Of a DNA stretch of 64,000 nucleotides, positions 46,831-58,800 are shown piece after piece. Under the pieces are notes generated by a model. The model saw only the letters and a list, made by a program, of their open reading frames with translations, was not told the origin of the DNA and did not search any database. Position 1 is the first letter of the stretch. Every line of letters starts with the position of its first letter. The translations under genes and the position numbers were made by a program. Source of the DNA: Delphinus delphis (Eukaryota > Chordata > Mammalia > Artiodactyla > Delphinidae); the NCBI RefSeq assembly GCF_949987515.2, contig NC_082683.1:124644582-124708581 (forward strand). Reading direction: 5' to 3'.

Positions 46831-47635
46831 CGATATCTGTGGAATTTGATAGGGAAGGTATGAAATAGGTTGGCGTAGCTCTGCTTCAGTGAATGGCAAC
46901 TTTGTTGAAGGTCTGTATGTTTCTACAATGTTTACCATTAACTAATATAACATATATACACAGCACAAGGAGACTGGCTAATTCTACACAATACCAATGT
47001 GACAGAAAGGTAGAAAAGTCAACTTGCAGCAGAGTTTGGTTCATAAAATGCCAAGAATATCATATTCTTTTGGCCTTTAAAATTAATTGTATTCACCAGG
47101 GTTTTTTGACATCATATAGCAAACTGTGATGAATGAAGAAAACGTTGAATATAACTGAAGAATAAGAAATAACCTAAGTGCTTTCCTTGGGAGAAAATAT
47201 AGAAGGGAGTGAAGTGGATGTTGCAGTGTACCACCTAGGTTAACCCCTCACTGCCCTTTAGGACTGAAGCCCTTGTTTCACAGGCTACTGAGAGTATCAG
47301 TAGCCAACCAACCTCAGTTGGGGCTATCTTTGGGATTTGTCTTCAGCAAACAATCCCTTCCTCAGGTCAGCCAGCATCCAGAGCCTCGTAGACATAGGGG
47401 AATAAAGACGACCTCTAGCCCCAGTTTAGGGCAGCTCTGAAAGGCCATCCAGCTCTAGAACTCTTGTAGGATTGGCTGAGACCTTTGTTGTTACTGCATC
47501 ATGGTTCTCTGCCCATCTCTGCTTCCTACAACCCCTCAAAAGTGTTGAGAACACTCCCCAGTAAAGTTGTTGCCAGCAAATCTCAGAGTCCCCTTTCCAG
47601 GAAACTTGACTTGAGATGTAAGGGAAGGGAATAAT
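46831..47635. other. Unique sequence, nothing recognised
   Basis: Short frames only, without domains. Confidence 0.4.
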
Positions 47636-47639
47636 GGTC

Positions 47640-47830
47640 GATAACATTTACTGAGCACTTAGTATGTGTCAGACACTTTTCTGGGTGTTTTACATTTATC
47701 CTCACTAAACCAGGTTAGTAGATACTGTTATTATGCCCATTTTAGAGCTGAGGAAATTGAGGTGCAGTAAGATTAAGAAATTTGTCCAGAGTTGCAGTGA
47801 GTGGAATTGTCAGGATTCAAAACTCAAGCA
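47640..47830 (-). mobile_element. MIR SINE, minus strand
   Basis: 'catttactgagcacttag', 'gtcagacacttttctgggtg', 'ttatgcccattttagagctg' and 'agaaatttgtccagagt' follow antisense MIR. Confidence 0.8.
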
Positions 47831-48109
47831 ACCTGAGGGGCAGTAGAGAATAAGCATACTCAGCAAAGAGGGAGGTGAAAGGAGAAAGCAATCAGGGGAG
47901 TAAGGTGAGAATAGAAACAGTGTAGCATAAAGATGGCAGACAAAGGGGAAGTGCAATGGGGAAGGGGTGGTGAGAGAGCTAGGGGCTGCAGGGAGTCTAA
48001 GAAGGATTGAGGAAATGCCTTTATGCTTCTCCAACTGTGACATCAACAATGTCAAGATTCTTAAACTTTTTTTTCAAAAGTTATATCTTCCTTTCACTAA
48101 AATCTTGAG

Positions 48110-48560
48110 CTAAAATTTTTCTCTAAGACTCAAAAATAAATGCATTAAAATTCTGAAATCTGATAAAATCAAATCCTGGTGAAGGTGTGAAAGGACAAGA
48201 ACACGGGACTGTTTCCTGGTACCACCACTGTGGAAACGACTTGGCTTTATCTTGTAAAGCTGAACATTCTCATTGTCTATGACCCAGCAACTCTACTCCA
48301 AGACATACACCCCAGAGAAAATTCTGCATATATTCCCTAGGAAATATGTTAAAGATTGTTAAGAGTAGCACTGTTGTAAAAGCAAATAATTGGGGACAAT
48401 GACAATATCCATTAATTAGAGAATGGCCAAATAAATTGCAGTATACTTCTCTACTGGAGTGATATACATCAGTGAAACATGAATGAACTGCAGTGATACA
48501 CACAGCATGTATGAATCATTACACGCATAATTCTGGGTGAAATAAGTGAATTGCAAAATA
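48110..48560 (+). mobile_element. Old L1/HAL1-type 3' end, plus strand
   Basis: 'ctggtgaaggtgtgaaag', 'gacccagcaactctactcc', 'gagaatggccaaataaattg' and 'atgaatgaactgcagtg' follow the end of an old L1 or half-L1. A MIR follows, and the L1-like tail seems to resume at 48838-48880. Confidence 0.65.
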
Positions 48561-48562
48561 AA

Positions 48563-48835
48563 AATAGTAATACTTACAAAGCACTTACTCTGTGTAGGGC
48601 ACTGTTCTAATTTCTATAGATACATTAATTCATTAACTCCACCAAGACCCTAAGAGGTAGATATCACTATTATCACCCCTACTTTATTGAAGTGGAAACC
48701 AAATCCCATAGAATTTAAGTAAATTGCCTAGGTCCCTCAGATACTAAGTGGCAGAGCTAGAATTTGTACACAAGCAGCTTAACACCCGAGACTATACCCT
48801 TATCAAAGTAATCTTCTGCTTTGCCATGCAGTATG
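48563..48835 (-). mobile_element. MIR SINE, minus strand, inserted in old L1 tail
   Basis: 'aaagcacttactctgtgtag', 'gggcactgttctaattt', 'aagaccctaagaggtag' and 'ctaagtggcagagctag' follow antisense MIR nearly in full. Confidence 0.8.
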
Positions 48836-48879
48836 ATACAAGTTTTAAATAAAGTTTAAAAATAAGCAAAACCAAATAT

Positions 48880-48985
48880 GTGTGTGTGAATGTGTATATA
48901 TACACACATATTTATCACACACTGTATATACAGTGTACATATATGTACGTACATATAGATTTTGTATGTATATAGTATATGTATA
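48880..48985. repeat. Alternating purine-pyrimidine tract with stacked palindromes
   Basis: TG and TA runs include perfect palindromes actgtatatacagt (48921-48934), gtacatatatgtac (48935-48948) and atgtacgtacat (48943-48954). Confidence 0.85.
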
Positions 48986-49085
48986 TGCCAAGGAATGATG
49001 AACTCCCAGTTCAAGATGTTGTTACCTCTCTCTTGGGAAGACAGTGGAATGGGTCAGGGAAGGAGAGTATAGATAGATACCATGG

Positions 49086-49502
49086 TGTTTGTGTAACAGG
49101 GAAGAGCCAATTTTGACGCCATGTTGGATCTGTTTCTTTGAATTTAGCCTTTGCTTTTCGTTGCTTTTTCTAGTATAATCATACATAATGGCCTGCCTCA
49201 GGGAACCCTACCCACCTGTAAATGGCTTCAATAAAGAAGAAATTAACACATCCCTTCCCCGACGTTTTGCAAGACTGATGGCCCTTTTTACTTTATTTCC
49301 TCTCCGCCTCTCCCTCTCTATTCTGCCTTTTTACTTTACTTCTCTCTCTGATTCTGTAAAAGAAACTGGCATCCAGACCCCGATAAGATGGTTTTTTGGG
49401 GACTCTAGTCCGCCATCTTCTCGGTCTGCTGGCTTTCCGAATAAAGTCGTAATCCTTGCCTCAACACCTCATCTCCGATTTATTGGCCTTTTGTGGGGCA
49501 AG
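49086..49502 (+). mobile_element. Solo retroviral LTR (artiodactyl ERV type), plus strand
   Basis: About 415 bases. The 3' part has 'agtccgccatcttctcggtc', 'gctggctttccgaataaagt' (AATAAA at 49440-49445), then 'cctcaacacctcatctccg' and 'gatttattggccttttgtgg', a style I know from artiodactyl class I ERV LTRs. A candidate 5-base flank catgg is present on both sides (49081-49085, 49503-49507), but with those bounds the LTR does not end in CA, so the ends are approximate. No internal viral genes are adjacent. Confidence 0.75.
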
Positions 49503-49599
49503 CATGGTCTCAGTAATATTTGTAATATCTAGTTCTTAAGCTGGTAGTGGATTTATGGTTGTTGATTTTATTATTCTGCTTCATAACCTTACATAATAC

Positions 49600-49740
49600 A
49601 TAAATGTAGGATGTGAGTTATGCCTCAACTATTACATTAAAGAAGAACCATCTGGGGAACCTGCTATAATGTGAATTCCTAGGTCCATCTCTAGAATTTT
49701 CAGGGTTGGAAAAACCCTGTGAGAGAGATTTGGTCAAATC
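49600..49740 (+). mobile_element. MER5A-like fragment
   Basis: 'catctggggaacctgctata' with 'gaattcctaggtccatctc' resembles the MER5A centre (cacctgg...ttaaaa...ccagg). Confidence 0.4.
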
Positions 49741-49744
49741 CTTA

Positions 49745-50041
49745 TCACTTGAATCCATTGTCTACTGCTACTTAACAAACAATCCCAAACTCAGTGGCTT
49801 AAATATCAACCACTGTCTTGTTATGATTCTGTGGGTCAGCAGTCTGGGCTAGAATTAGCTGGTACAGCTGCAGTCATCTGGCTGCCTGACTGCCCTTGAT
49901 GGTCTAAGGTGGCCTTGTTCACATCTGGGTTCTGCCATCAGCTGGTCTTCATGTGGCCTCTCACCTTCAGGTCTCACTGGGCTTCTTTTCATGGTGTCAG
50001 GCAGCCTTTTAAGAGGGCAGGAGGAGAAGCTGCAAGGCTTC
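49745..50041 (-). mobile_element. MLT1-type LTR (ERVL-MaLR), first part, minus strand
   Basis: In antisense it begins with the MaLR 3' end ('tgtctactgctacttaacaa', 'ctcagtggcttaaatatc', 'gattctgtgggtcagcag') and continues toward the 5' part ('aggaggagaagctgcaagg'). It is interrupted by a younger LTR; the rest is at 50648-50835. Confidence 0.65.
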
Positions 50042-50647
50042 TGTAGTGTAACTGCTTGACTTTAAGGTTTTTGGTTGTAATGTAATTGTCTGACATTAAG
50101 CTTTTTGATTGCTGAGGCATCCATTTCAAAGACATCCATCTCGAAAACAAATTTCCAGCTGTAGGACACAGCTACTAGCAAAACAACTAGATAAGGAGCT
50201 AGGCTGCCCCCGCACCCCCCACCAGTGAAGTTTCCCTTTTAGAAGCCCTGAGTAACCTAGATAATGGAAGATTTCTCCCTTCCCATGCCCTGATTCCCAT
50301 TCTTATGTTTTAAATTCTCCAATAAAGAATGAACTTGTGAAACTCCACCCCACTCTTGGACCCCAATGAAGGCAAAGCCCCAGGTCCACACTCTTCCCTC
50401 TATCTCTGCCAAGACCTTGCTGTGTGGTCTCTGCATGCTGTGTACCCTCCAGGACCTGTGATCAATAAATCTTCAAAGTTCCCTGATGATTTTGTTGAGG
50501 GATATCCTGCAGTCATAATAAGAACCACAAGGTCCAATCTAGCCATAACACTGGCTCCAGTGGCAGTGGGAGAATGTCTGTGGGGCTCGCTAGGAGCAGA
50601 TACGGCCAAGTGAGTGCTTCAGGCATTCACTATCAGTACACTGGGGT
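50042..50647 (+). mobile_element. Solo retroviral LTR inserted in MLT1, plus strand
   Basis: It starts 'tgtagtgtaactgcttgac' and carries two AATAAA signals (50321-50326 and 50464-50469), with 'ctgtgtaccctccaggacc' and 'tcaataaatcttcaaag' near its 3' part. On either side is MLT1 sequence that joins logically when this block is removed. It belongs to a different family from the LTR at 49086. Target duplication and exact ends are not clear. Confidence 0.65.
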
Positions 50648-50835
50648 CTTTTGCTACATTCTTTTGTAGAAAACAATCACGTGGCAAGGTCAGATAGAAG
50701 CCATAAAGAAATGGACTGTCCCTCAGGATGATATAAATGGCAAAGTCTGTTGCAAAGGAGTGTGCATGTAGGGATGGGTGGAATTATTGCAGCTATCTTT
50801 GCAAGCAATTTATCACACCAGTGATAGAGCACATG
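50648..50835 (-). mobile_element. MLT1-type LTR, second part, minus strand
   Basis: 'gctacattcttttgtag', 'caatcacgtggcaaggtcag' and 'gcaaaggagtgtgcatg' continue the antisense MaLR LTR begun at 49745. Confidence 0.55.
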
Positions 50836-50867
50836 CATTTGGTCAGAGACTCTTTTGTGTTTTTCTT

Positions 50868-51045
50868 TTCCTTTTTAAAAAACTATTTTGTTGAGGTATG
50901 ATTGACAATGTAAAAAGCTGCACATATTGAAAGATGAATTTGGAGATAAGTATACACCCATGAAACCATCACCACCAACAAGGCCATAGACGTATCTGTT
51001 ACCTCCCAAACTTTCCTCTCACTCCTTTATTATTATTATCATTAT

Positions 51046-51089
<44 letters not shown>

Positions 51090-51115
51090 GGGGTAAGAAC
51101 ACTTAATCTTTTGTG
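50868..51115 (-). mobile_element. Old L1 3' UTR, minus strand
   Basis: 'attttgttgaggtatgattg', 'agctgcacatattgaaag' and 'atgaaaccatcaccacc' are the antisense 3' UTR of an old L1M. A (TG)n run lies at its right end. Confidence 0.75.
51047..51087. repeat. (TG)n microsatellite
   Basis: An uninterrupted TG run of about 40 bases. Confidence 0.95.
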
Positions 51116-51189
51116 TTTCTGATGCCCTCGTTGGCACACACTCTGAAGATAGGCAACTGACCAGTGATTTGAGGGCTGAGTTCCTGACC

Positions 51190-51655
51190 AGATTCACCTT
51201 TGTTCAAAATTACACCTGCTCTAAGATACAAGTGGCATAATACTATAAACAACTTAAATGTTCATCAATACTGGACTAGTTAAATAAATTATGGTATCTC
51301 CCAAAACAGATACACCTTTAGCAACAAACCTTCCATTAAAAATAACAAAGTAGATTTCCAGTTGACATAAAATGATCTCCAAGGTAAATTAGTAAATAAA
51401 AAAGCAAAATACAGAAGAGCATATATATTATATACTACCCTTTGCACTTTTAAAGGATGTGTTTATATGCATAAGCTCTCTCTTGAAGAATGCACACAAA
51501 AAAGAAACTGCTGATATTGGTTTTCTCAGAGGAAACAAAAAAGGACAACTCGGGGGCTGGGGCATGAGGGAGAATGATTTTTGCATTGTTTGAATTCTGT
51601 TAACATGAATATGAATCATTACCACATGAATAGAATAAATAAATCCTTTGTTCCT
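51190..51655 (+). mobile_element. Old L1/HAL1-type 3' end, plus strand
   Basis: 'cttaaatgttcatcaatac', 'tggactagttaaataaatta', 'aatacagaagagcatatat' and 'tgcattgtttgaattctg' follow the 3' end of half-L1 or old L1 elements. Confidence 0.6.
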
Positions 51656-51659
51656 GCTT

Positions 51660-53359
51660 GCCTGCATACTTCCACCTAGGAATCATATCTGAAGCAGAAG
51701 TTTAAAGATTTAAGAGAAAATAAGATTTAGACATCTGTATGCATGGATGAGGTCAATGCCTTGAAGATAAATAGTAGAACTCCTCAGCTAACTCTTTTCC
51801 TGACGGAGGAAAAGACCAGGTCAGGACATTGAAGCTGCCAGCCTAGAGCCCAGAGGTCTGTGTAGGACACAAGTTTTACCTGTTTTATAGACACTGACCA
51901 AAAGGCAGGTTCGTACCCTCCGATTTTAGGGTCTTATTTCAGCATGAATATAGGGATTGTATGTAATGAAAGAAAGATCACTCCTCCTAAGTAGTTCTTG
52001 TCTCAGTTTCTCATCAAGGTAATTTATAAAAGCAGATGCTTCAAAAACCATCATTCAGTTCTCCCTTCCCAAGTAGATCTTAGGCAGCCACTGAGATGAT
52101 TCATTCAACACTTTTCTTAGCCCTACTGAAATATAACCAGATATTACCTGTGGTGGTATTTTGGGGAGATATCTGTTATATGAACCTCACCTGAGGGTGC
52201 TGACCCTGAACACCCAAGTGTCCTTCCAGAAGCAATTTTTCTCATGGTGTGGAACAACCTGTGATATATCTCTGATATGGAGAACTCAAGGTGCAAAACA
52301 CTTGAGTAAATTGTTCACTTAGCTTAGGTCAGACATTCCTCATCTCTCCGAGGACCAGCAATCCTTGGTCCTTGGTTCTTAATGAGAAGCTGTGCTGCTT
52401 CACCATGTTGCAGGTTTCCTGGTAAATAAGACTAAGCAAGAATTCTACTCTCAGAGTCATGAGAGGGGCCTCATTAACCCATCACCAGGAATGACAATGT
52501 TTTATGGACCTTTGTGGCCAGTCTAGATTGTGTTGCTTTCTTTACCCTATTATGGATTTAGGTGAGGTTTACTTAGGCAATTATACTCTGTCTTTGAAAA
52601 TAATGTTATTTTAGGATGTAGTTCATTCAGTATCTCCATATCTCCTTATATGACACACCAGCCTGTTTTTAATTCTACTAAGTATATATAGTTAGAAATT
52701 AATCAGAAGGAACAATTAGGCTCATTTTGGAAGAGCACACAGAAACAAGAAGAAAGATTTCTTTCAAACAGAAATGAATTCCACCACTCATCAGCAGCCT
52801 CCAGATGAACTAAAGCAATTCTTTGAACAAATTTGGAACACCAGATCTGGTACAACTTCTAAATTCCCTTGCAATGTGTATGACTCACTTGGCACGTTTC
52901 CTGTCCCACATATTTAGGTAGAGTTCATGCCTAAATGGGGCCTGGATTCTGAAAGCCCTCTTTCTGGCTCCAGAGATAGTTATAAGTCAGTAAATGTTAA
53001 ATTTGGAGTTTGGGCTGGAGCTCTCCCAAATTGTTCTAGTTAAGGTGGAAAAGTCACTTGTAAAAACAACAACCTTGGGGAGACCTGAGAAATGGACAGT
53101 TAGGGCCATTTCCTCTCTAATCTTTAGACTCCAGACCCTTAGTTGGGATCCCCCTGATTGGAAGCTGGATGTTCCCAGCCCAGGCATCAACCCATGGCTC
53201 TGATCTTTCCCTCCAGTCCTCCTTTGTCCCTTTTGAACTCAAATCTTCTTGAAGGGCATTCTTTTTTGGGCTCCCTTTCCTCTGGAATAGAAAAGTCAGT
53301 TGCTGTGCTGCCCACCATAAATTATGGCAAAGAGAACACAACCTCTCTGGTCCTCTTAT
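51660..53359. other. Unique sequence, nothing recognised
   Basis: 1.7 kb with no recognised repeat or gene. Opposed frames at 52987-53392 overlap each other and have no domain. Confidence 0.4.
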
Positions 53360-53570
53360 GAGCTGGGCATGGGGCCAGGCATTTTTACACATATTTTCTC
53401 ATTTTATCTTTTTAACGAATCCCTAGAATAAGAATTATTATTTTCCATGTACAGGTTGATTACCCAAAACTGAGAGTTAAGGAACTTCTCCAAGGTCATT
53501 CAGCTAATAAATGGCAGAAGCACCATTTAGAACCAGGCCTAATCCAGAGCCTGTGTTCCTTATAAAATCT
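53360..53570 (-). mobile_element. MIR SINE, minus strand
   Basis: 'gagctgggcatggggccagg', 'tttctcattttatcttttta', 'gagttaaggaacttctcc' and 'ctaataaatggcagaagc' follow antisense MIR. Confidence 0.75.
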
Positions 53571-53799
53571 CCCTCTCCTGCCCTCTTTTCATGGAACCCC
53601 AACATTTCATATTTGCATTGATTCTTTTCTTTGGCTTCCTTTTAATTGAAGGCTCCTGTTAAATTTCAAATGTGCCCCCAATCAGTAACACATTAAAATC
53701 CATAAAGGTCTTGTTCTGTTCAGAAGACAATATAAGTCATATCTTATATGGGATCTGCACAGCACAGACCATTTAGGCAAAGGCAACATATTTTTAACA

Positions 53800-54015
53800 A
53801 CAACTAAAATTTGACAGCATTTTTGACCTTACAGAGCCCTTTTACATATAGAACTGAATTAATCCTTACAATACATCTGTGCGGTCATCTCACCTTTACC
53901 CCAGTTTATAAATAATGAAATGGAGTGTGAGAGAGATTCAGTCATTTGTCTATGGCCCCATATCTAGTGAATGGCAGAGCAGGGCTTAAACTCAGGTCTT
54001 CTGGCTCTGGATACT
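53800..54015 (-). mobile_element. MIR SINE, minus strand
   Basis: 'aattaatccttacaatac', 'ccccagtttataaataatg' and 'tagtgaatggcagagcag' follow antisense MIR. Confidence 0.75.
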
Positions 54016-54923
54016 GCTGTCCTGACACTATAGTCTCTGTTGATTTTGAACAACTTTCAAAGGTCCACAAGACCAATAAAACGTCAGTGCTCTTATTCCA
54101 TTGTCCCCAGTGTTTGACCTTGTCCAAGTTAGCATTACTCCCTGAGTTAAGGTATGATAATGATGACACTGGAAAGAAAAGCATTAGACAGGTTAGCTGT
54201 TAGCATGGATTATTTTTCTGATTAAAATTTCACAGTGTCCCAGACTGGAGAACACTTATACCACAGAAGCCCACCCACTGGAGTGAAGGTTCTGAGTCCC
54301 ATATCAGGCTTCCCAACCTTGGGGTCCGGCAACAGGAGGAGGAATTCCTAGAGAATCAGACTTTGAATTCTAGTGGGATTTGATTGCAGGACTTTGACAG
54401 GACTGGGGGAAACAGAGACTCCACTCTTGGAGGGCACACACAAAGTAGTGTGAGCAGCAGGACAGAGGGGATGGAGCAGTGACCCCAGGGGAGACTGAAC
54501 CAAACTTAGCTGCTAGTGTTAGAGAGTCTCCGACAGAGGCAGGGGGTGGCTGTGGCTCACTGTGGAGAAAAGTACACTGGCAGCAGAAGTTCTGGGAAGT
54601 ACTCCTTGGTGTGAGCCCTCCCAGAGTCTGCCATTAGCTCCACCAAAGAGCTCAGGTAGGCTCCAGTGTTGGGTTGCCTCAGGTCAAACAACCAACAGGG
54701 AGGGAACCCAGCCCCACCCATCAGCAGAAGTGGATTAACGTTTTTCTGAGCTCTGCCCACCAGAACAAGAGTCACCTCTACCCACCACCAGTTGCTCCCT
54801 TCAAGAACCTTGCAAAAGCCTCTTAGATAGCCTCATCCACCAGAGGGAAGACAGCAGAAGCAAGAAGAACTATAACCCTGTAGCTTGTGGAACAAAAACC
54901 ACATTCACAGAAAGATAGACAAG

Positions 54924-55835
54924 ATGAAAAGGCAGAGGGCTATGTACCAGATGAGGGAAAAAGATAAAATACCAGAAAAACAACTAAATGAAGTGGAGAT
55001 AAGCAACCTTCTAGAAAAAGAATCCAGAATAATGATAGTAAAGATGATTCAGGACCTTGGAAAAAGAGAGAGGCAAAGATCAAGAAGATGAAAGAAATGT
55101 TTAACAAAGACCTGGAAGAATAAAAGAACAAACAAACAGAGTTGAACAGTACAGTAACTGAAATGAAAACTACACTAGAAGGAATCAATAACAGAATAAT
55201 GGAGGCAGAAGAACGGATAAGTGACCTGGAAGAAAGAATGGTGGAATTCACTGCTGCAGAACAGAATAAAGAGAAAGGAATGAAAAGAAATGAAGACAGC
55301 CTAAGAGACCCCTGGGACAACATTAAATGCAACAACATTCGCATTATAGGGGTCCCAGAAGGAGAAGAGAGAGAGAAAGACCCAAGAAAATATTTGAAGA
55401 CCTTATAGTTGAAAAATTCCTTAACATGGGAAAGGAAATAGCTACCCAAGTCCAGGAAGTGCAGCAAGTTCCATACAGGATAAACCCAAGGAGAAACATG
55501 CCGAGACACATAGTAATCAAAATGGCAAAAATTAAACACAAAGAAAAATTATTGAAAACAGCAAGGGAAAAACAAGAAATAACATACATACATACAAGGG
55601 AACTCCCATAAGGTTAACAGCTGATTTCTCAGCATAAACTCTACATGCCAGAAGGAAGTGGCATGATATACTTAAAGTGATGAAAAGGAAGAACCTACAA
55701 CCAAGATTACTCTACCTGGCAAGGATCTCATTCAGATTCAATGGAGAAATCAAAAGCTTTACAGACAAGCAAAAGCTAAGAGAATTCAGCACCAGGAAAC
55801 TAGCTCTATAAAAAATGCAAAAGGAACTTCTTTAA
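54924..55835 (+). pseudogene. L1 ORF1, disabled
   Basis: The start is ATG 54924 (MKRQRAMYQM). The first frame ends at 55091 by a frameshift around KRERQRSRR. The coiled-coil part is readable at 55142-55408 (DLEERMVEFTAAEQNKEK). The RRM and C-terminal parts continue in another frame (55327-55611; NPRRNMPRHIVIKMAKIK). In the family frame a TAA at 55635-55637 stops the protein at the same codon as in the minus-strand copy; the normal stop is at 55833-55835. Same role as described for the other ORF1: RNA binding for L1 particles. Dead. Confidence 0.85.
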
Positions 55836-55889
55836 GTGGGAAACACAAGAGAAGAAGAGTACCTACAAAATCAAATCCAAAACAAGAAA

Positions 55890-58800
55890 ATGGTCATAGG
55901 AACATACATATCAATAATTACCTTAAACGTGAATGGATTAAATGTTCCAAACAAAAGACAGAGGCCTGCTGAATGGATAGAAAAACAAGACCCATATATA
56001 TGCTGTTGACAAGAGACCCACTTCAGACCTAGGGACACATACAAACTGAAAGTGAGGGGATGGAAAAAGATATTCCATGCAAATTAAAATCAAAAGAAAG
56101 CTGGAGTAGATATACTCATATCAGATAAAATAGACTTTAAAATAAAGAATGTTACAAGTGACAAGGAAGGACACTACATAATGATCAAGAGATCAATCCA
56201 AGAAGAAGATATAACAATTATAAATATATATGCACCCAACATAGGAGCACCTCAATACATAAGGCAACTGCTAACAGCTATAAAAGAGGAAATTGACAGT
56301 AACACAATTAGTGGGGGACTTTAACACCTCACTTACACCAATGGACAGATCATCGAAAATGACAATAAATAAGGGAACACAAGCTTAAAATGACACAATA
56401 GACCAGATAGATTTAATTGATATTTATAGGACATTCCATCCAAACACAGCAGATTACACTTTCTTCTCAAGTGCGCATGGAACATTCTCCAGGATAGAAA
56501 ATATTTTGGGTCACAAATCAAGCCTCAGTATATTTAATAAAATTGAAATCATATCAAACATCTTTTCTGACCTCAATGCTATGAGATTAGAAATGAATTA
56601 CAGGGGAAAAAATGTAAAAAATACAAACACATGGAGACTAAACAATATGCTACTAAATAACCAAGAGATCACTGAAGAAATAGAAAAGGAAATGAAAAAA
56701 TACGTAGAGACAAATGACAATGAAAACACGATGATCCAAAACCTATGGGATGCAGCAAAAGCAGTTCTAAGAGGGAAGTTTACAGCTATACAAGCCTACC
56801 TCAAGAAACAAGAAAAATCTCAAATAAACTATCTAACCCTACACCTAAAGGAACTAGAGAAAGAATAACAAACAAAATCCAAAGTTATCCAGTTAGCAGA
56901 AGGAAAGAAATCATAAAGATCAGAGCAGAAATAAATGAAATAGCAACAAAGTAAACAATAGCAAAGATCAATGAAACTAAAAGCTGGTTCTTTGAGAAGA
57001 TAAACAAAATTAAAAAACCTTTAGCCAGACCCATCAAGAAAAAGAGGGAGAGGACTCACATCAATAAAATTTGAAATGAAAAAGGAGAAGTTACAACAGA
57101 CACCACAGAAATACAAAGCATCCTAAGAGACTACTACAAGCAACTCTATGCCAATAAAATGGACAACCTGGAAGAAATGGACATATTCTTAGAAAGGTAT
57201 AACCTTCCAAGACTGAACCAGGAAGAAATAGAAAATATGAACAGACCAATCACAAGTAATGAAATTGAAACTGTGATTAAAAATCTTCCAACAAACAAAA
57301 GTCCAGGACAAGATGGCTTCACAGGTGAATTCTATCAAGCATTTAGAGAAGAGCTAACATCCATCCTTCTCAACCTCTTCCAAAAAATTGTAGAGGAAGG
57401 AACACTCCCAAATTCACTCATTCTATGAGGCCACCATCACCCTGATACCAAAACCAGACAAAGATACTACAAAAAAGAAAATTATAGACCAATATCACTG
57501 ATGAATATAGATGCAATAATCCTCCACAAAATTCCAGCAAACAGAATTCAACAACACATGAGAAGGGTCATACACCATGATCAAGTGGGATTTATCCCAG
57601 GGATGCAAGGTTTCTTCAATATATGCAAATCAATCAATGTGATACACCATATTAACAAATTGAAGAATAGAAACCATATGATCATCTCAATAGATGCAGA
57701 AAAAGCTTTTGACAAAATTCAACACCCATTTATGATAAAAAACTCTCAAGAAAATGGTCATAGAGGGAACCTACCTCAACATAATAAAGGCCATATATGA
57801 CAAACCCACAGCAAACATCATTCTCAATGGTGAAAAACTGAAAGCATTTCCTCTAAGATCTGGAAAAAGACAAGGATGCCCACTATCGCCACTATTATTC
57901 AACATCATTTTGGAAATCCTAACCACAGCAATCAGAGAAGAAAAAGAAATACAAGGAATGCAAATTGGAAAAGAATAAGTAAAACTGTCACTGTTTGCAC
58001 ATGACATGATACTATATAGAGAGAATCCTAAAAATGTCACTAGAAAACTACTAGAGCTAATCAATGAATTTGGTAAATTTGCAGGATACAAAATTAATGC
58101 ACAGAAATCTCTTGCATTCCTATACACTAATGATGAAAAATCTGAAAGAGAAATTAAGGAAACACTCCCATTTACCATTGCAACAAAAAGAATAAAATAC
58201 CTGGGAATAAACTTACCTAGGGAGACAAAAGACCTATATGCAGAAAACTATAAGACACTGATGAAAGAAATTAAAGATGATACCAACAGATGAGAGATAC
58301 ACCATGTTCTTGGATTGGAAGAAACAATATTTTGAAAATGGCTATACTACCCAAAGCAATCTACAGATTCAATGCAATCTCCATCAAACTACCAATGGCA
58401 TTTTTTACGGAACTAGAACAAAATCTTTTAAAATTTGTATGGAGAAACAAAAGACCCTGAATAGCCAAAGCAGTCTTGAGGGGAAAAAATGGAGCAGAAG
58501 GAATCAGACTCCCTGACTTCAGACTATACTACAAAGCTACAGTAATCAAGACAATATGGTACTGGCACAAAAACAGAAACATAGATCAATGGAACAAGAT
58601 AGAAAGCCCAGGAATAAACCCACCCACCTATGGTCAACTAATCTATGACAAAGAAGGCAAGGATATAAAATGGAGAAAAGGCAGTCTCCTCAATAAGTAG
58701 TGTCTGGGAATCTGGACAGCTACATGTAAAAGAATGAAATTAGAACACTCCCTAACACTATACACAAAAATAAACTCAAAATGGATTCGAGACCTAAATG

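Noticed and set aside
55344..55589. Minus-strand frames over the plus-strand L1 (also 54940-55539, 57771-58178)
   Set aside because: Shadow frames of L1 ORF1 and ORF2.
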